This document shows positions 44,803 to 55,016 of a stretch of DNA of 64,000 bases, piece after piece. Position numbers and translations under genes: made by a program. Under the pieces are notes generated by a model. That model did no database searches. It was given only the letters and a program-made list of their open reading frames with translations, and had not been told where the DNA came from. The number at the start of each line of letters is the position of its first letter. The first letter of the stretch is position 1. The stretch lies in contig BJUT01000019.1 of the NCBI GenBank assembly GCA_007988745.1, forward strand, positions 1-64,000, read 5' to 3'. Origin of the DNA: Pseudoalteromonas atlantica (lineage in GTDB: Bacteria; Pseudomonadota; Gammaproteobacteria; Enterobacterales; Alteromonadaceae).

Positions 44803-46890
44803 GTGAGTATAGATTTAAGTCAATTTTTTGAAGTGTTCTTTGAAGAAAGTTTTGAAGGCCTAGATACAATGGAGGCCGAGCTATTAAATTTAGAGCCCGG
44901 CGAAGAAGACTTAGAAACAATAAATACTATTTTTAGAGCTGCGCACTCAATTAAAGGGGGCAGTGGCACCTTTGGCTTTAACTCTGTTGCTGAGTTTACC
45001 CATGTGCTAGAAACCCTACTGGATCAAATACGCCAAGGTGAGCGCGAACTCACCACCGAGCACGTTAATTTATTGCTTAAAGCTGTTGATTGCTTGCGTG
45101 GGTTACTCGGTGAGCTGCAAGCAGAGCAAGAGCCTGATTTATCACACGCTACAACCTTAAAAAAACAGTTTGAAATTGTACTCGAAATGCAAGCCGATTC
45201 AGCCCCAAGCGAGGCAAGCGAAGTAACGGCTGCTGCTGAGGTAAATACCTTTCAAATTGATTTTAAACCGCATCATCACCTTTTTAAAACAGGCAACGAG
45301 CCTTTATTTATGATCAGCGAATTAGCTGAACTCGGTGAGCTTGAAACACAGGCATTTTTAGACGATATCCCAGATATTAAAGATTTAAGCAGTGACGAGT
45401 GCTACTTACACTGGCGCTTTTTTTTAAATACCAGCGAAAAAGAAGCCGCCATTAAAGAGGTATTTGAATGGGTAGAAGATGATGCCGATATAAAAATAGA
45501 GCTTTGTGGCGGGTTATTTGATGAAGACACTTCTCACACCGCAAACGCTGATGAAAAGAGCAACGATAGCACAGCTCAAACACAGCCTATTAGCGATGCT
45601 AAAAAAGCACCCGACAAACCTAAAAGCAAACCCACAGCCGATAAAAAGCCAACATCAGCACCAGAGTCTACCTCCATAAGAGTAGGAATAGACAAAGTAG
45701 ACTCGTTAATAAATATGGTTGGTGAGCTGGTAATAACACAAGCCATGTTAAATCAGTTGAGCGAGCAAGAAATTAGCGAATCAACCATTACGTCATTACA
45801 AGAAGGTTTGGCACAACTGGCGCACAATACCCGAGACCTGCAAGAAAATGTTATGCGTATTCGTATGTTACCGATTAACTTTGTATTTAGCCGGTTTCCG
45901 CGTTTAGTGCGCGATATAGCGCAAAAACTAAATAAACAGGTGGAGTTAAAATTATTAGGCGAGCAAACCGAGCTAGATAAAACGGTAATGGAAAAAATAT
46001 CTGACCCCATGGTGCACCTAGTCAGAAATTCGCTCGACCATGGCCTTGAAACAATTGAACAGCGGGTTGCCGCAGGTAAAGACCCAGTGGGCACCGTGAC
46101 CTTAAATGCCTTTCATCAAGGCGGCAATATCGTGATAGAAATAATGGACGATGGGCAAGGCTTAAATACGCAAAAAATTAAAGAAAAAGCCATTGCTAAT
46201 GGGCTGATCACCGCTGATTGTAATTTAACAGATGATGAAATTAACGAGCTTATTTTTATGCCCGGCTTTTCTACCGCCGATGCGGTTAGCGACTTATCTG
46301 GGCGTGGTGTAGGAATGGATGTTGTTAAGCGCAATATTCAATCTTTAAATGGCTCGGTTGAGGTTTCATCAGCGCCTGGCGTTGGCTCTACCTTTACAAT
46401 TAGGCTGCCCCTTACACTTGCCATTTTAGATGGTCAATTAGTTAAAGTTGCCCAGCATACTTATATTATTCCGCTTATTTCTATTGTTGAATCACTACAG
46501 ATTGATATCACTAAAGTAAGCCGAGTGGGTAAAGACTTAGATGTACTAAGGCTGCGTGACGAATACATTCCTATTTTACGCTTATATCAAATTTTTAATC
46601 ATCAAAACGCCATAGAGTCATTAGACAAAACCTTGCTGGTGGTTGTTGAAACCGACAACCAAAAAGTGGGTTTGCTGGTTGATGACTTACTTTCGCAGCA
46701 GCAGGTAGTCATAAAAAGTTTAGAGGCCAATTACCAAAAAGTAGATGGGGTGTCTGGAGCAACTATTTTAGGCGACGGGCGTGTATCGTTAATTGTTGAT
46801 ATTAGCGGCTTAATAAAATTATCAGGGCTTAAAAAACCAGGTAGCCAAGAGCTAATCATAGAATCAAAAACACCTCTGGAGGCTTCATGA
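44803..46890 (+). CDS. cheA: Chemotaxis histidine kinase CheA
   Basis: A 695-residue kinase. P1 has phosphoacceptor His48 in FRAAHSIKGGSGTFGF. A middle region (about 150-250) is followed by a Pro/Lys linker. The dimer and ATPase domains contain VGELVITQAML, MVHLVRNSLDHGLE (N box), DDGQGLN and GRGVGMDVV. The C-terminal CheW-like P5 domain starts near residue 560. Start is GTG at 44803 with GAGGAG 6 nt upstream. It overlaps cheW by 4 nt. Confidence 0.97.
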   Translation: MSIDLSQFFEVFFEESFEGLDTMEAELLNLEPGEEDLETINTIFRAAHSIKGGSGTFGFNSVAEFTHVLETLLDQIRQGERELTTEHVNLLLKAVDCLRGLLGELQAEQEPDLSHATTLKKQFEIVLEMQADSAPSEASEVTAAAEVNTFQIDFKPHHHLFKTGNEPLFMISELAELGELETQAFLDDIPDIKDLSSDECYLHWRFFLNTSEKEAAIKEVFEWVEDDADIKIELCGGLFDEDTSHTANADEKSNDSTAQTQPISDAKKAPDKPKSKPTADKKPTSAPESTSIRVGIDKVDSLINMVGELVITQAMLNQLSEQEISESTITSLQEGLAQLAHNTRDLQENVMRIRMLPINFVFSRFPRLVRDIAQKLNKQVELKLLGEQTELDKTVMEKISDPMVHLVRNSLDHGLETIEQRVAAGKDPVGTVTLNAFHQGGNIVIEIMDDGQGLNTQKIKEKAIANGLITADCNLTDDEINELIFMPGFSTADAVSDLSGRGVGMDVVKRNIQSLNGSVEVSSAPGVGSTFTIRLPLTLAILDGQLVKVAQHTYIIPLISIVESLQIDITKVSRVGKDLDVLRLRDEYIPILRLYQIFNHQNAIESLDKTLLVVVETDNQKVGLLVDDLLSQQQVVIKSLEANYQKVDGVSGATILGDGRVSLIVDISGLIKLSGLKKPGSQELIIESKTPLEAS

Positions 46891-47372
46891 TTAGTGAACA
46901 AAGCGAGCTAAACAACAAAATTGATTTAGGGCAACAGCAAGGCGTTAAGCAGTTTTTAACCTTTATTATGGCTGGCGAAGAATACGGCGTAGATATATTA
47001 ACCGTGCAAGAGATCAGAAGTTGGGAAGAAATTACCGTACTGCCCAACGCGCCGGATTTTGTTAAAGGAGTGATAAACCTTCGCGGCACTATAGTGCCAA
47101 TAATAGATTTACGCTTACGTTTTGGCCTGCCAAGCACTGAATATGGGCCATTAACGGTTGTTATTGTTGTAAAAGTTATTTTTGAAAACGATTCAAAAAT
47201 AATGGGCATCGCAGTAGATGCGGTGTCAGATGTTTACAGCATTGCAGAGCAAGACGCCAAGCCCGTCCCTAGCCTGTCTGATTCGAGTAATTGTGAATAT
47301 GTCGCAGGGTTGGTGAACGTGGGCGAAAAAATGGTCTCGTTAATTGATTTACAAAGAACAATGGATATATAG
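46887..47372 (+). CDS. cheW: Chemotaxis coupling protein CheW
   Basis: A 161-residue coupling protein linking receptors to CheA. The SH3-like CheW fold shows FLTFIMAGEEYGVDILTVQEI, FVKGVINLRGTIVPIIDLRLRFG (the family signature) and VAGLVNVGEKMVSLIDLQR. The ATG overlaps the cheA stop. Confidence 0.96.
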   Translation: MISEQSELNNKIDLGQQQGVKQFLTFIMAGEEYGVDILTVQEIRSWEEITVLPNAPDFVKGVINLRGTIVPIIDLRLRFGLPSTEYGPLTVVIVVKVIFENDSKIMGIAVDAVSDVYSIAEQDAKPVPSLSDSSNCEYVAGLVNVGEKMVSLIDLQRTMDI

Positions 47373-47420
47373 CCACAGCGCTATGTAGCAACAAAAACAA
47401 ACATAAAGGTGGTGATGGGC

Positions 47421-50126
47421 ATGGGATGGTTTAGTAATCCGAAGCAGTCAGAATCAAGTAATGACTTAATCGTTAATGCATTAAATAAATCATTAGCGGT
47501 TATTGAGTTTGAACCCAGCGGCAGAATAATTACGGCTAATTCAAACTTTTTAAATGCAATGGGATACCGTTTAGAGGAAGTGCAAGGGCAGCACCACTCT
47601 ATGTTTGTTGAACCAGATGAAGCACAGAGCAGCGAGTATAAAAATTTTTGGCAACGCTTGCGCGGTGGTGAGTTTATTTCTAATGAGTTTAAGCGTCTTG
47701 CTAATGGAGGGCGAGAGGTATGGATCCAAGCTACCTATAACCCAATTATTGATAGCCAAGGGCAAGTGCTAAAAGTAATTAAATTTGCTACCGACATTAC
47801 CGAACAAAAGAAACAGGCCGCTGAAGCGCAAGGCCAACTTGAGGCAATTAGTAAATCTCAGGCGGTGATTGAGTTTAATCTTGATGGCACAATCATTACT
47901 GCCAATGACAATTTTTTAAATGGTTTAGGCTATCAACTTAGCGAAATAAAAGGCCAGCATCATAAATTATTTGTCGACCCAGAATACGCTAAAACAAACG
48001 AGTATAAACAATTTTGGGATAAGTTAGGACGAGGCGAGTACGACTCGGGCGAGTACATGCGAATAGGCAAACAAGGGCAAGAAATATGGATTCAAGCCTC
48101 TTATAACCCTATTTTCGATTTAAACGGCAAGCCTTATAAAGTTATTAAATACGCCAGTGATATCACCGCGCAAAAACAGCTAGAGCGCGAGTCTAAAAAG
48201 GCTGCCGATTTAGCAAGTGCGTTAACTGTTTGCCAAGCTAATGTAATGATTGCCGATAAAGACCTAAATATTGTATTTGTAAACGATCAGGTTAAGTTAA
48301 TGCTCAAAGCGCGAGAAACTGAGTTGCAAGGTGTGCTACCTAGTTTTTCTGTTGATAATTTAATAGGCACGTGTGTTGATGATTTTCATAAGCACCCAGC
48401 TCATCAACGCGAACTATTAAAAAACTTAAAACAACCTTATAAAACTGAGTTACGTTTAGCGGGGCTTATTTTTAGTTTAATTGCTACACCGTGGATAAAT
48501 CATGAAGGTAAGCATTTAGGCACCATTGTTGAGTGGGAAGATATTACCGATAGCGTAGCAAAAGCAGAGCAAGAACGTGCTGAAGCACAAGAAAACTTAC
48601 GAGTAAAACAAGCGCTTGATACCGTAGCAACAAACACCATGATAGCCGATGCTTCAAATGTAATTGTATACATGAACAACGCGGTTAAATCGATGATGAG
48701 TATTGCCGAAGATGATTTGAAAAAGGAGCTGCCAAACTTTGATAGCACCAATTTAATGCAGCAAAACATAGATATATTCCATAAAAATCCGGCTCATCAA
48801 CAAAACCTACTAGCTAAACTTACAGCAACTTACCGAGCCGAAATAAAAGTAGGCGGGCGCACCTTTGGTTTAGTTGCAAACCCTATTTTTACACCAGAAC
48901 AAGAACGCATAGGCACCGTAGTTGAGTGGGAAGATAGAACGGGCGAAGTTGCAATAGAAAAAGAAATTGCACAATTAGTCAGCGATGCAGGAAATGGCGA
49001 TTTAGAAACCCGAGTAGATGAAAAAGGTAAAGAAGGCTTTTTCTTACGCTTAGCGCAGGGCTTAAACAGCTTAGTTGAAATTGTGGATGATGCCGTTAGT
49101 GATACCGCGCAAATGCTTGATGCAATGGCCAATGGCGACCTATCAAAACGCATAGAAAAAGAGTATCAAGGCTCGTTTGATAAGCTCAAGCAAGATGCTA
49201 ATACCACAGCAGATAAATTGACCGATGTGATTAACCGAATTAACTCATCGGCCACGTTAGTGGCCAGTGGCGCAGAGGAAATTTCGCAAGGCAACGCCGA
49301 TTTAAGCCAGCGTACCGAAGAACAAGCTTCATCACTTGAAGAAACGGCGTCAAGTATGGAGGAAATGACCAGTACCGTAAGGCAAAATGCAGATAACGCA
49401 AAAGTCGCTAACGATTTAGCCGAAGAAACCTGTGAGAAAGCAATTCAAGGTGGTGAAGTAGTTAATAGGGCTGTAACGAGTATGTCGGCCATTAACGAGT
49501 CGAGTAAAAAAATTGCAGACATTATTGGCGTGATTGATGAAATTGCCTTTCAAACTAATTTACTGGCACTTAACGCCGCCGTTGAAGCAGCCAGAGCGGG
49601 TGAGCAAGGCCGTGGCTTTGCCGTTGTTGCTGGTGAGGTGCGTAATTTAGCGCAGCGCTCAGCTGGAGCAGCCAAAGAAATTAAAGAGCTTATTAGAGAC
49701 AGCGTTGCAAAAGTTACCGATGGCTCTGTGCTTGTAAATGAGTCGGGCGAAACACTCAGAGAAATTGTTTCAAGCGTACAACGTGTTACGCAAATGATTT
49801 CGGATATAACCGAGGCCTCTGAAGAGCAAAGCGCAGGCATTGAGCAAGTTAATAAAGCGGTTGCCCAAATGGATGAAATGACCCAGCAAAATGCGGCGCT
49901 TGTAGAAGAAGCGTCTGCGGCGGGCGAGTCAATGGCTGAGCAAGCAAACGAGATGCGTCAGTTATTGCACTTTTTTTCACTCGGGCAGCAAGGCATGAAC
50001 ACATTGCCAAATACGCACTTTGAACGCTCAGCGCCCCCTGCGCGCCAACCTAGTGGCTATTTAAAAAATACCCAACCCAAAGGCGAAAACTTTATAGACT
50101 CAGCAGATGAATGGGAAGAGTTTTAG
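47421..50126 (+). CDS. Soluble PAS-containing methyl-accepting chemotaxis protein with CheR tether
   Basis: A 901-residue cytoplasmic receptor without membrane helices. Two canonical PAS domains (about 15-130 and 140-255), each ending in [15 protein letters not shown] sequence, are followed by two related PAS-like modules (270-370 and 395-500) with the repeated motif FHKxPAHQ. HAMP-like helices lead into the signalling domain with the tip [21 protein letters not shown]. The C terminus ends in EWEEF, matching the xWxxF pentapeptide that recruits CheR. ATG 47421 fits AGGTGG 8 nt upstream; GTG/ATG at 47409 and 47415 are possible. It probably senses an internal ligand or redox state through PAS cofactors. 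Confidence 0.93.
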   Translation: MGWFSNPKQSESSNDLIVNALNKSLAVIEFEPSGRIITANSNFLNAMGYRLEEVQGQHHSMFVEPDEAQSSEYKNFWQRLRGGEFISNEFKRLANGGREVWIQATYNPIIDSQGQVLKVIKFATDITEQKKQAAEAQGQLEAISKSQAVIEFNLDGTIITANDNFLNGLGYQLSEIKGQHHKLFVDPEYAKTNEYKQFWDKLGRGEYDSGEYMRIGKQGQEIWIQASYNPIFDLNGKPYKVIKYASDITAQKQLERESKKAADLASALTVCQANVMIADKDLNIVFVNDQVKLMLKARETELQGVLPSFSVDNLIGTCVDDFHKHPAHQRELLKNLKQPYKTELRLAGLIFSLIATPWINHEGKHLGTIVEWEDITDSVAKAEQERAEAQENLRVKQALDTVATNTMIADASNVIVYMNNAVKSMMSIAEDDLKKELPNFDSTNLMQQNIDIFHKNPAHQQNLLAKLTATYRAEIKVGGRTFGLVANPIFTPEQERIGTVVEWEDRTGEVAIEKEIAQLVSDAGNGDLETRVDEKGKEGFFLRLAQGLNSLVEIVDDAVSDTAQMLDAMANGDLSKRIEKEYQGSFDKLKQDANTTADKLTDVINRINSSATLVASGAEEISQGNADLSQRTEEQASSLEETASSMEEMTSTVRQNADNAKVANDLAEETCEKAIQGGEVVNRAVTSMSAINESSKKIADIIGVIDEIAFQTNLLALNAAVEAARAGEQGRGFAVVAGEVRNLAQRSAGAAKEIKELIRDSVAKVTDGSVLVNESGETLREIVSSVQRVTQMISDITEASEEQSAGIEQVNKAVAQMDEMTQQNAALVEEASAAGESMAEQANEMRQLLHFFSLGQQGMNTLPNTHFERSAPPARQPSGYLKNTQPKGENFIDSADEWEEF

Positions 50127-50180
50127 TCATTACTGGCTTGCTAGTTAATACCCTAGCAAGCCTGCTTTACAAGGGATGGT

Positions 50181-51017
50181 ATGACAATGAAAGAATTTTT
50201 ATGTACCGATAAAGATTTTAAAGACATTGCCACTTTAGTTTATAACGCGTGCGGAATTGTGCTTGGCGATCATAAACGCGAAATGGTGTATTCCCGCTTA
50301 GCAAGAAGGGTAAGAGAGCATAAACTTAAAAACTTTTCTCAATACTTAGAGTACTTACACAATAATAAAGAGGCTGAGTTTGACGCATTTATTAATGCTA
50401 TTACCACTAACTTAACCTCCTTTTTTAGAGAGCCCCACCACTTTGAGTTTTTAAAAAACACCATAGTGCCGCAGTTACTTAGCAGTAACAAAGTAACAAA
50501 ACGAGTACGCGTATGGTCAGCGGGTTGCTCTACAGGCGAAGAGCCTTACAGCTTAGCAATAACCCTTGCCGATTTATTCCCAAGTTCTTGGGATGTAAAA
50601 ATTTTAGCAACCGATTTAGATTCTAATGTATTAGCCAAAGCACAAGCGGGTATTTATACCGCGGCTAATGTAAATGGCTTAGAAAACAATGTACTTAAAA
50701 AGTGGTTTTTAAAAAGCAAAGACGGGCAAACATATAAAGTAAAACCACAGTTAAATAAGCACATTTTTTTTAAACGCCTTAACCTTTTACAAGAATGGCC
50801 TATGAAAGGGCAGTTTGACTTAATTTTATGTCGTAACGTGGTTATTTATTTTGATAAAGAAACAAAAGACACCTTGTTTAAACGTTATGCAAATGCACTT
50901 AATCGTGACGGTTATTTGTTTTTAGGGCACTCAGAGAGTATGGGAAAAGAGCATTCTGAGTTTAAAAATTTAGGGAAAACCATGTATCAAAAGCAACACA
51001 ATGCACGCACAGTTTAG
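50181..51017 (+). CDS. cheR: Chemoreceptor methyltransferase CheR
   Basis: A 278-residue SAM-dependent glutamate methyltransferase. The N-terminal helical domain (1-80) precedes the SAM domain with VRVWSAGCSTGEEPYSLAI, ILATDLDSNVL, and FDLILCRNVVIYFDKETK. No TPR extension is present, so receptor docking may use the xWxxF tail of the receptor encoded just before. Met3 (50187) is an alternative start. It overlaps cheD by 17 nt. Confidence 0.97.
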   Translation: MTMKEFLCTDKDFKDIATLVYNACGIVLGDHKREMVYSRLARRVREHKLKNFSQYLEYLHNNKEAEFDAFINAITTNLTSFFREPHHFEFLKNTIVPQLLSSNKVTKRVRVWSAGCSTGEEPYSLAITLADLFPSSWDVKILATDLDSNVLAKAQAGIYTAANVNGLENNVLKKWFLKSKDGQTYKVKPQLNKHIFFKRLNLLQEWPMKGQFDLILCRNVVIYFDKETKDTLFKRYANALNRDGYLFLGHSESMGKEHSEFKNLGKTMYQKQHNARTV

Positions 51018-51624
51018 GCCGGTGCTCCCAGGGTTTGAACATATAAAACGTTACTGGGATGCAGGGCGCACAAGCGTGGTGGCAAAAATATTACCTGGCG
51101 AATTTTATGTCTCAAAAAATGATGAGCTTATTTCTACAGTGCTTGGGTCGTGCATAGCCGCGTGTGTTTACGATGAAAAAGCCGGTATAGGTGGCGTAAA
51201 TCATTTTATGTTGCCAGTAAAAAAAGGCCTAGAATTAAACAGTGCCCATAGTTTGAGCTGCCGCTACGGAAACTGGGCAATGGAATACCTGATCAACGAA
51301 GTACTCAAAGGTGGTGCTGCGCGAAAAAATTTAAAAATAAAACTCTTTGGTGGCGGCAAAATAATTAGCGCAATGACCGACATAGGGATAGGTAATATTA
51401 GCTTTGCCAATGCGTATATTCAGGAAGAGTCGCTCAATCTTGTTGCACAAGATATGGGAGGGCCGTGGCCTCGAAAAATTTTTTTTCATCCGCATACGGG
51501 CAAAGTCCACGTAAAAAAGCTGAAGAATTTGCACAACAATACAATTGAAAAACGCGAAGTGCGCTACCTGCAAAACCTTAAGCAACAAGATAAAGCCACC
51601 GAGACTAACATAGAGCTGTTTTAG
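51001..51624 (+). CDS. cheD: Chemoreceptor glutamine deamidase CheD
   Basis: A 207-residue enzyme that converts receptor glutamines to glutamates. The catalytic Cys is in STVLGSCIAACVYD, the His in GVNHFMLPV and the Thr/Ser region follows in LKIKLFGGGKII. The N-terminal 40 residues (FEHIKRYWDAGRTSVVAKI) are typical of proteobacterial CheD. It is located between cheR and cheB, so all receptor modification enzymes are together. Confidence 0.95.
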   Translation: MHAQFRPVLPGFEHIKRYWDAGRTSVVAKILPGEFYVSKNDELISTVLGSCIAACVYDEKAGIGGVNHFMLPVKKGLELNSAHSLSCRYGNWAMEYLINEVLKGGAARKNLKIKLFGGGKIISAMTDIGIGNISFANAYIQEESLNLVAQDMGGPWPRKIFFHPHTGKVHVKKLKNLHNNTIEKREVRYLQNLKQQDKATETNIELF

Positions 51625-51632
51625 GAGCCGTA

Positions 51633-52664
51633 ATGGTTAAAGTTCTGATAATAGATGATTCACCACTGATAAGGCGTTTGCTGAGCGAAATATTATCTCA
51701 GGCTAGCGATATCGAGGTTGTTGGCTGTGCTGAAGACCCTTATCAAGCACGAGAAATGATTAAATTGCTCAATCCGGATGTGCTTACCCTCGATGTAGAA
51801 ATGCCAAAAATGGACGGCATTAGCTTTTTAAGAAACCTAATGCGCTTAAGACCTATGCCCGTTGTGATGATTTCTACACTAACCCAGCAAGGCTCGCCTA
51901 TCACCTTAGAAGCGCTTGAGCTTGGTGCAGTGGATTTTATTGCTAAGCCAACGGTGAATGTTAAGCAGCAAATGAGTCAATATGCATATGTTGTGCAGCA
52001 AAAAGTGCGTGTGGCGGCAGGTGCAAGGGTAAGAAGTTTTAAAAAGGTAAGCACCGTAAGTGAGCCTTTACCTAGCAATGCACAATTTTTATTAAACAAG
52101 GTAATAGCGATAGGGGCTTCAACAGGGGGCACAGAAGCAATAAAAGAAGTGCTTATAAAAATGCCGACCAATTGCCCTGCGATCGTGATTACCCAGCATA
52201 TTCCTCCGGTATTTAGTACCTCGTTTGCCCAGCGTATGGACCGCACCTGTGCAATTAACGTAAAAGAAGCGCAGCACGGCGACAAGCTAACTGCAGGATG
52301 GGCTTATATAGCCCCTGGTGGTTTACACTTAAGCATAAAAAAAAGAGGGGCAAGTTTATATTGCGAGCTTGATGATTCTGAGCCTGTTAACCGCCATAAA
52401 CCGGCAGTAGATGTATTATTTAACTCGTTACTTGAGTGCGGTGCAAAAAACATTGTGGCAGCGTTACTAACCGGTATGGGGAGCGATGGAGCAAAGGGCT
52501 TGCTTAGCATTAAACAAGCGGGTGGCTACACCATTGCACAGGATGAGTTTTCTTCTGTGGTGTGGGGAATGCCCAAAGCGGCGGTTGATTTAGGTGCCGC
52601 TCACGAAATTGTTGCGCTTGATAAAGTAACCCAGCGCTTATTGCATCAGGCTATAAAGGTGTAA
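51633..52664 (+). CDS. cheB: Chemoreceptor methylesterase CheB
   Basis: A 343-residue two-domain protein. The receiver (1-120) has Asp54 in LTLDVEMPKMDG. The esterase domain has the catalytic triad in IAIGASTGGTEAIKEVL (Ser), VITQHIPPVFSTSFAQRMD (His) and LLTGMGSDGAKGLL (Asp). It ends the chemosensory cluster; no CheZ was seen. The convergent deacetylase gene begins 3 bp after its stop. Confidence 0.97.
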   Translation: MVKVLIIDDSPLIRRLLSEILSQASDIEVVGCAEDPYQAREMIKLLNPDVLTLDVEMPKMDGISFLRNLMRLRPMPVVMISTLTQQGSPITLEALELGAVDFIAKPTVNVKQQMSQYAYVVQQKVRVAAGARVRSFKKVSTVSEPLPSNAQFLLNKVIAIGASTGGTEAIKEVLIKMPTNCPAIVITQHIPPVFSTSFAQRMDRTCAINVKEAQHGDKLTAGWAYIAPGGLHLSIKKRGASLYCELDDSEPVNRHKPAVDVLFNSLLECGAKNIVAALLTGMGSDGAKGLLSIKQAGGYTIAQDEFSSVVWGMPKAAVDLGAAHEIVALDKVTQRLLHQAIKV

Positions 52665-52667
52665 TTG

Positions 52668-53693
52668 CTACTGAATAACCCATGGCTGCGAAAACCAATA
52701 GTAACTACCAGGGAACTCAATAGAAGGGGCGGTACAATTAAAGCGTGAACGGCCTTTATTTAGCGCCTTTGGCGAGTCAATTTTTACAGTTGTGTCGTTT
52801 ATCCAAGTTAACTTAGCCTGCCCAACACTTGAGACATAACACGCAAACTGACTTTTATGAAAATCACCCATTTCAAATTCAATGCTGAGCGTTGGTGGGT
52901 TTTGTGAGGTTACACTGTCTTGGTAATCTAGGGTTTTAATACTAAACGCCCGAGAGTTTAATTTTGTAATTAACGTATCTAATTTACTGTAAAAGCCAGA
53001 GGCTGGAAAACGCGGTAAGCGGGTAAAGTTAGCGTTTTTATTTACAGCGCCTGAGTGCTGACCAATGCCAATAAAGCCAAGCTCTTCTACAAGCGCTTGT
53101 AGTTTGTTATTAAACTCACCATACGGGTACGCTAGGTATTTATAATCGTGGCCTATTTCTTCTTTAATACGCTGTTGAGAATGCAAAATATCTTGTTTTA
53201 TACGTGCTTGCCACTGTGCATCGCTCTCATCTTTTAGCTTAATATGCAGGTAGTCATGCTGGGCAGTGTGATTGGCAATTAGCGCCCCTTTGCCTGCGAG
53301 CTCTTTTAATTTATCCCACCCCATTACGTAGCCTTTGCCTTCATCAATAAGGGTAGGGTTTACAAAAATAGTATAGGGGTAACCAAATTTTTCTAAAATA
53401 GGCGCTGCTTGTTCGTAGTTATTGTTGTAACCATCGTCAAAGGTGATAGCGACTGTTTTCTCAGGTAAGGTTTTGCCTTGTTGTATAGCGCTTATTAGCT
53501 CATTTAGTGCAATAACATTAAAATTATGCTCTTTTAAGTAGCTCAAATGCTTGGTAAACGTATTTGCGCTTACACTGGTCACAGCCGGAAGGGTTTCGCT
53601 TACATGGTGATACTGTAAAATAACCGCCGCATGAGCACGTACAGATAAACAAATGAGAGTAATTAAAACTAAATGAAACAATTTCTTAAACAT
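52668..53693 (-). CDS. Secreted polysaccharide deacetylase
   Basis: A 341-residue protein with signal peptide (MFKKLFHLVLITLICLSVRA) and a NodB-type domain. Motif 1 is AITFDDGYNNNYEQAAP (Asp pair), motif 2 is IANHTAQHDYLH (HxxxH metal site), and LAYPYGEFNNKL is motif 3. A C-terminal beta domain (about 240-341) with a Cys pair may bind carbohydrate. ATG 53693 is used; an ATG at 53708 is possible. The 5' end overlaps the start of the divergent MATE gene by about 20 bp. Substrate may be peptidoglycan or a surface polysaccharide. Confidence 0.9.
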   Translation of the reverse strand: MFKKLFHLVLITLICLSVRAHAAVILQYHHVSETLPAVTSVSANTFTKHLSYLKEHNFNVIALNELISAIQQGKTLPEKTVAITFDDGYNNNYEQAAPILEKFGYPYTIFVNPTLIDEGKGYVMGWDKLKELAGKGALIANHTAQHDYLHIKLKDESDAQWQARIKQDILHSQQRIKEEIGHDYKYLAYPYGEFNNKLQALVEELGFIGIGQHSGAVNKNANFTRLPRFPASGFYSKLDTLITKLNSRAFSIKTLDYQDSVTSQNPPTLSIEFEMGDFHKSQFACYVSSVGQAKLTWINDTTVKIDSPKALNKGRSRFNCTAPSIEFPGSYYWFSQPWVIQ

Positions 53694-55007
53694 AATAAGG
53701 CACACCATAAAAGCTTGCTGTTGCTAGCGGGTCCAATGATATTATCAAATATTACTGTCCCACTGTTAGGAATTGTTGATACCGCTGTTATTGGCCACTT
53801 AGGTAGCGCACATTACTTAGCGGGTATCGCACTTGGCTCAGCTGTTATTTCTATTTTATTTTGGCTCGCCGGTTTTTTACGTATGAGCACCACAGGGTTA
53901 GTGGCCCAAGCATACGGGCAAAATAACTTAACACAGTTAGCAGCGCTTTTAAAACGCAGCTTATTACTTGCCGTGTGTGTGGCGTTAGCGCTTATTGCCT
54001 TATCGCCCTTGATAAAACAAGCCATTGCATTTTTATCAGGCGCAAATAGCGAGGTTCTTGCTCAAGCATATCAGTATTTTAGTATTCGTATATTTAGTGC
54101 CCCTGCCGCACTTTGTAATTTAGTGCTGCTTGGCTGGATGCTTGGCGTACATTATGGGCGAGGGCCATTTTACTTGCTGTTAGTGACCAATATTACCAAC
54201 ATAGTGCTCGATATATATTTTGTGGTGTATTTAGACTGGGCAGTAGCGGGAGCAGCATGGGCGTCGTTAATTGCAGATTACAGCGCGTTGGCTTTTGCGT
54301 TGCTACTAGTGATTAAGCTCGCTAAAAAGCAAGGCGTGGAGCTAAGCGTGCCCAACTGGCTCAGTGTTAGCAAAATGGCAGAGCTACTTAGTTTAAATAG
54401 AGATATATTTATTCGCTCTTTAATTTTGCAATTATGCTTTAGCTTTATGACCTTTTATGGCGCCCGCATAGGCGAAACAACGCTTGCAGCAAATGCCGTG
54501 TTACTTAATTTTTTAATGTTAGTAAGCTTTGCACTTGATGGAATAGCCTATGCAAGCGAAGCCAAAGTTGGTCAAGCTAAAGGCCAGCGAAGCGTTAATA
54601 ACATTAGATTGTGGGTAAAAATAAGTGTGTTTTGGGGGATGCTTTTTGGCGTGTTATACAGCGTATTTTTTGCTGTGTTTGGCAGCGCTATTATTAAGCT
54701 TTTAACCAATGTACCCGAGGTGATAGAAGCTGCGACAAATTACTTACCGTGGGTAATAGTATTGCCTATGTTAGCAATGAGCTGCTTTTTGTTTGATGGC
54801 GTATTTGTAGGGCTTACACGGGCAAAAAATATGCGTAACAGTATGATTCTTTCTGCTGCTGTTGGCTTTTTTGGGGTGTTTTGGGTGTTTATAGAGTGGC
54901 AAAATAATGCGTTATGGCTGGCTATGAGTTGCTTTATGCTTATGCGCGGCGTTACGTTAATTATTAAGTATTTGCAGTTAAAAGCAACTAATCAGCTGCT
55001 AGATTAA
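53673..55007 (+). CDS. MATE family efflux transporter, DinF-like
   Basis: A 444-residue transporter with 12 helices. The start resembles E. coli DinF: GPMILSNITVPLLGIVDTAVIGHLGSA and LRMSTTGLVAQAYGQNN. Two homologous halves are evident. Ion-driven export of drugs or organic cations is the family role. The ATG gives 21 residues before the first helix, as in DinF, so the overlap with the deacetylase start seems real. No SOS box was found near it, unlike E. coli dinF. Confidence 0.92.
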   Translation: MKQFLKHNKAHHKSLLLLAGPMILSNITVPLLGIVDTAVIGHLGSAHYLAGIALGSAVISILFWLAGFLRMSTTGLVAQAYGQNNLTQLAALLKRSLLLAVCVALALIALSPLIKQAIAFLSGANSEVLAQAYQYFSIRIFSAPAALCNLVLLGWMLGVHYGRGPFYLLLVTNITNIVLDIYFVVYLDWAVAGAAWASLIADYSALAFALLLVIKLAKKQGVELSVPNWLSVSKMAELLSLNRDIFIRSLILQLCFSFMTFYGARIGETTLAANAVLLNFLMLVSFALDGIAYASEAKVGQAKGQRSVNNIRLWVKISVFWGMLFGVLYSVFFAVFGSAIIKLLTNVPEVIEAATNYLPWVIVLPMLAMSCFLFDGVFVGLTRAKNMRNSMILSAAVGFFGVFWVFIEWQNNALWLAMSCFMLMRGVTLIIKYLQLKATNQLLD

Positions 55008-55016
55008 GCGAACATG

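Noticed and set aside
45753..46094. 113-codon antisense frame in cheA
   Set aside because: Shadow frame opposite the conserved CheA kinase core; no start signal.
46856..47209. 117-codon antisense frame across the cheA-cheW junction
   Set aside because: Opposite two well-conserved genes; composition biased to Ile/Ser/Thr as expected of a shadow.
53673..55007. Whether the MATE gene is SOS regulated like E. coli dinF
   Set aside because: No CTGT-N8-ACAG box could be found around its start, and lexA is 18 kb away.
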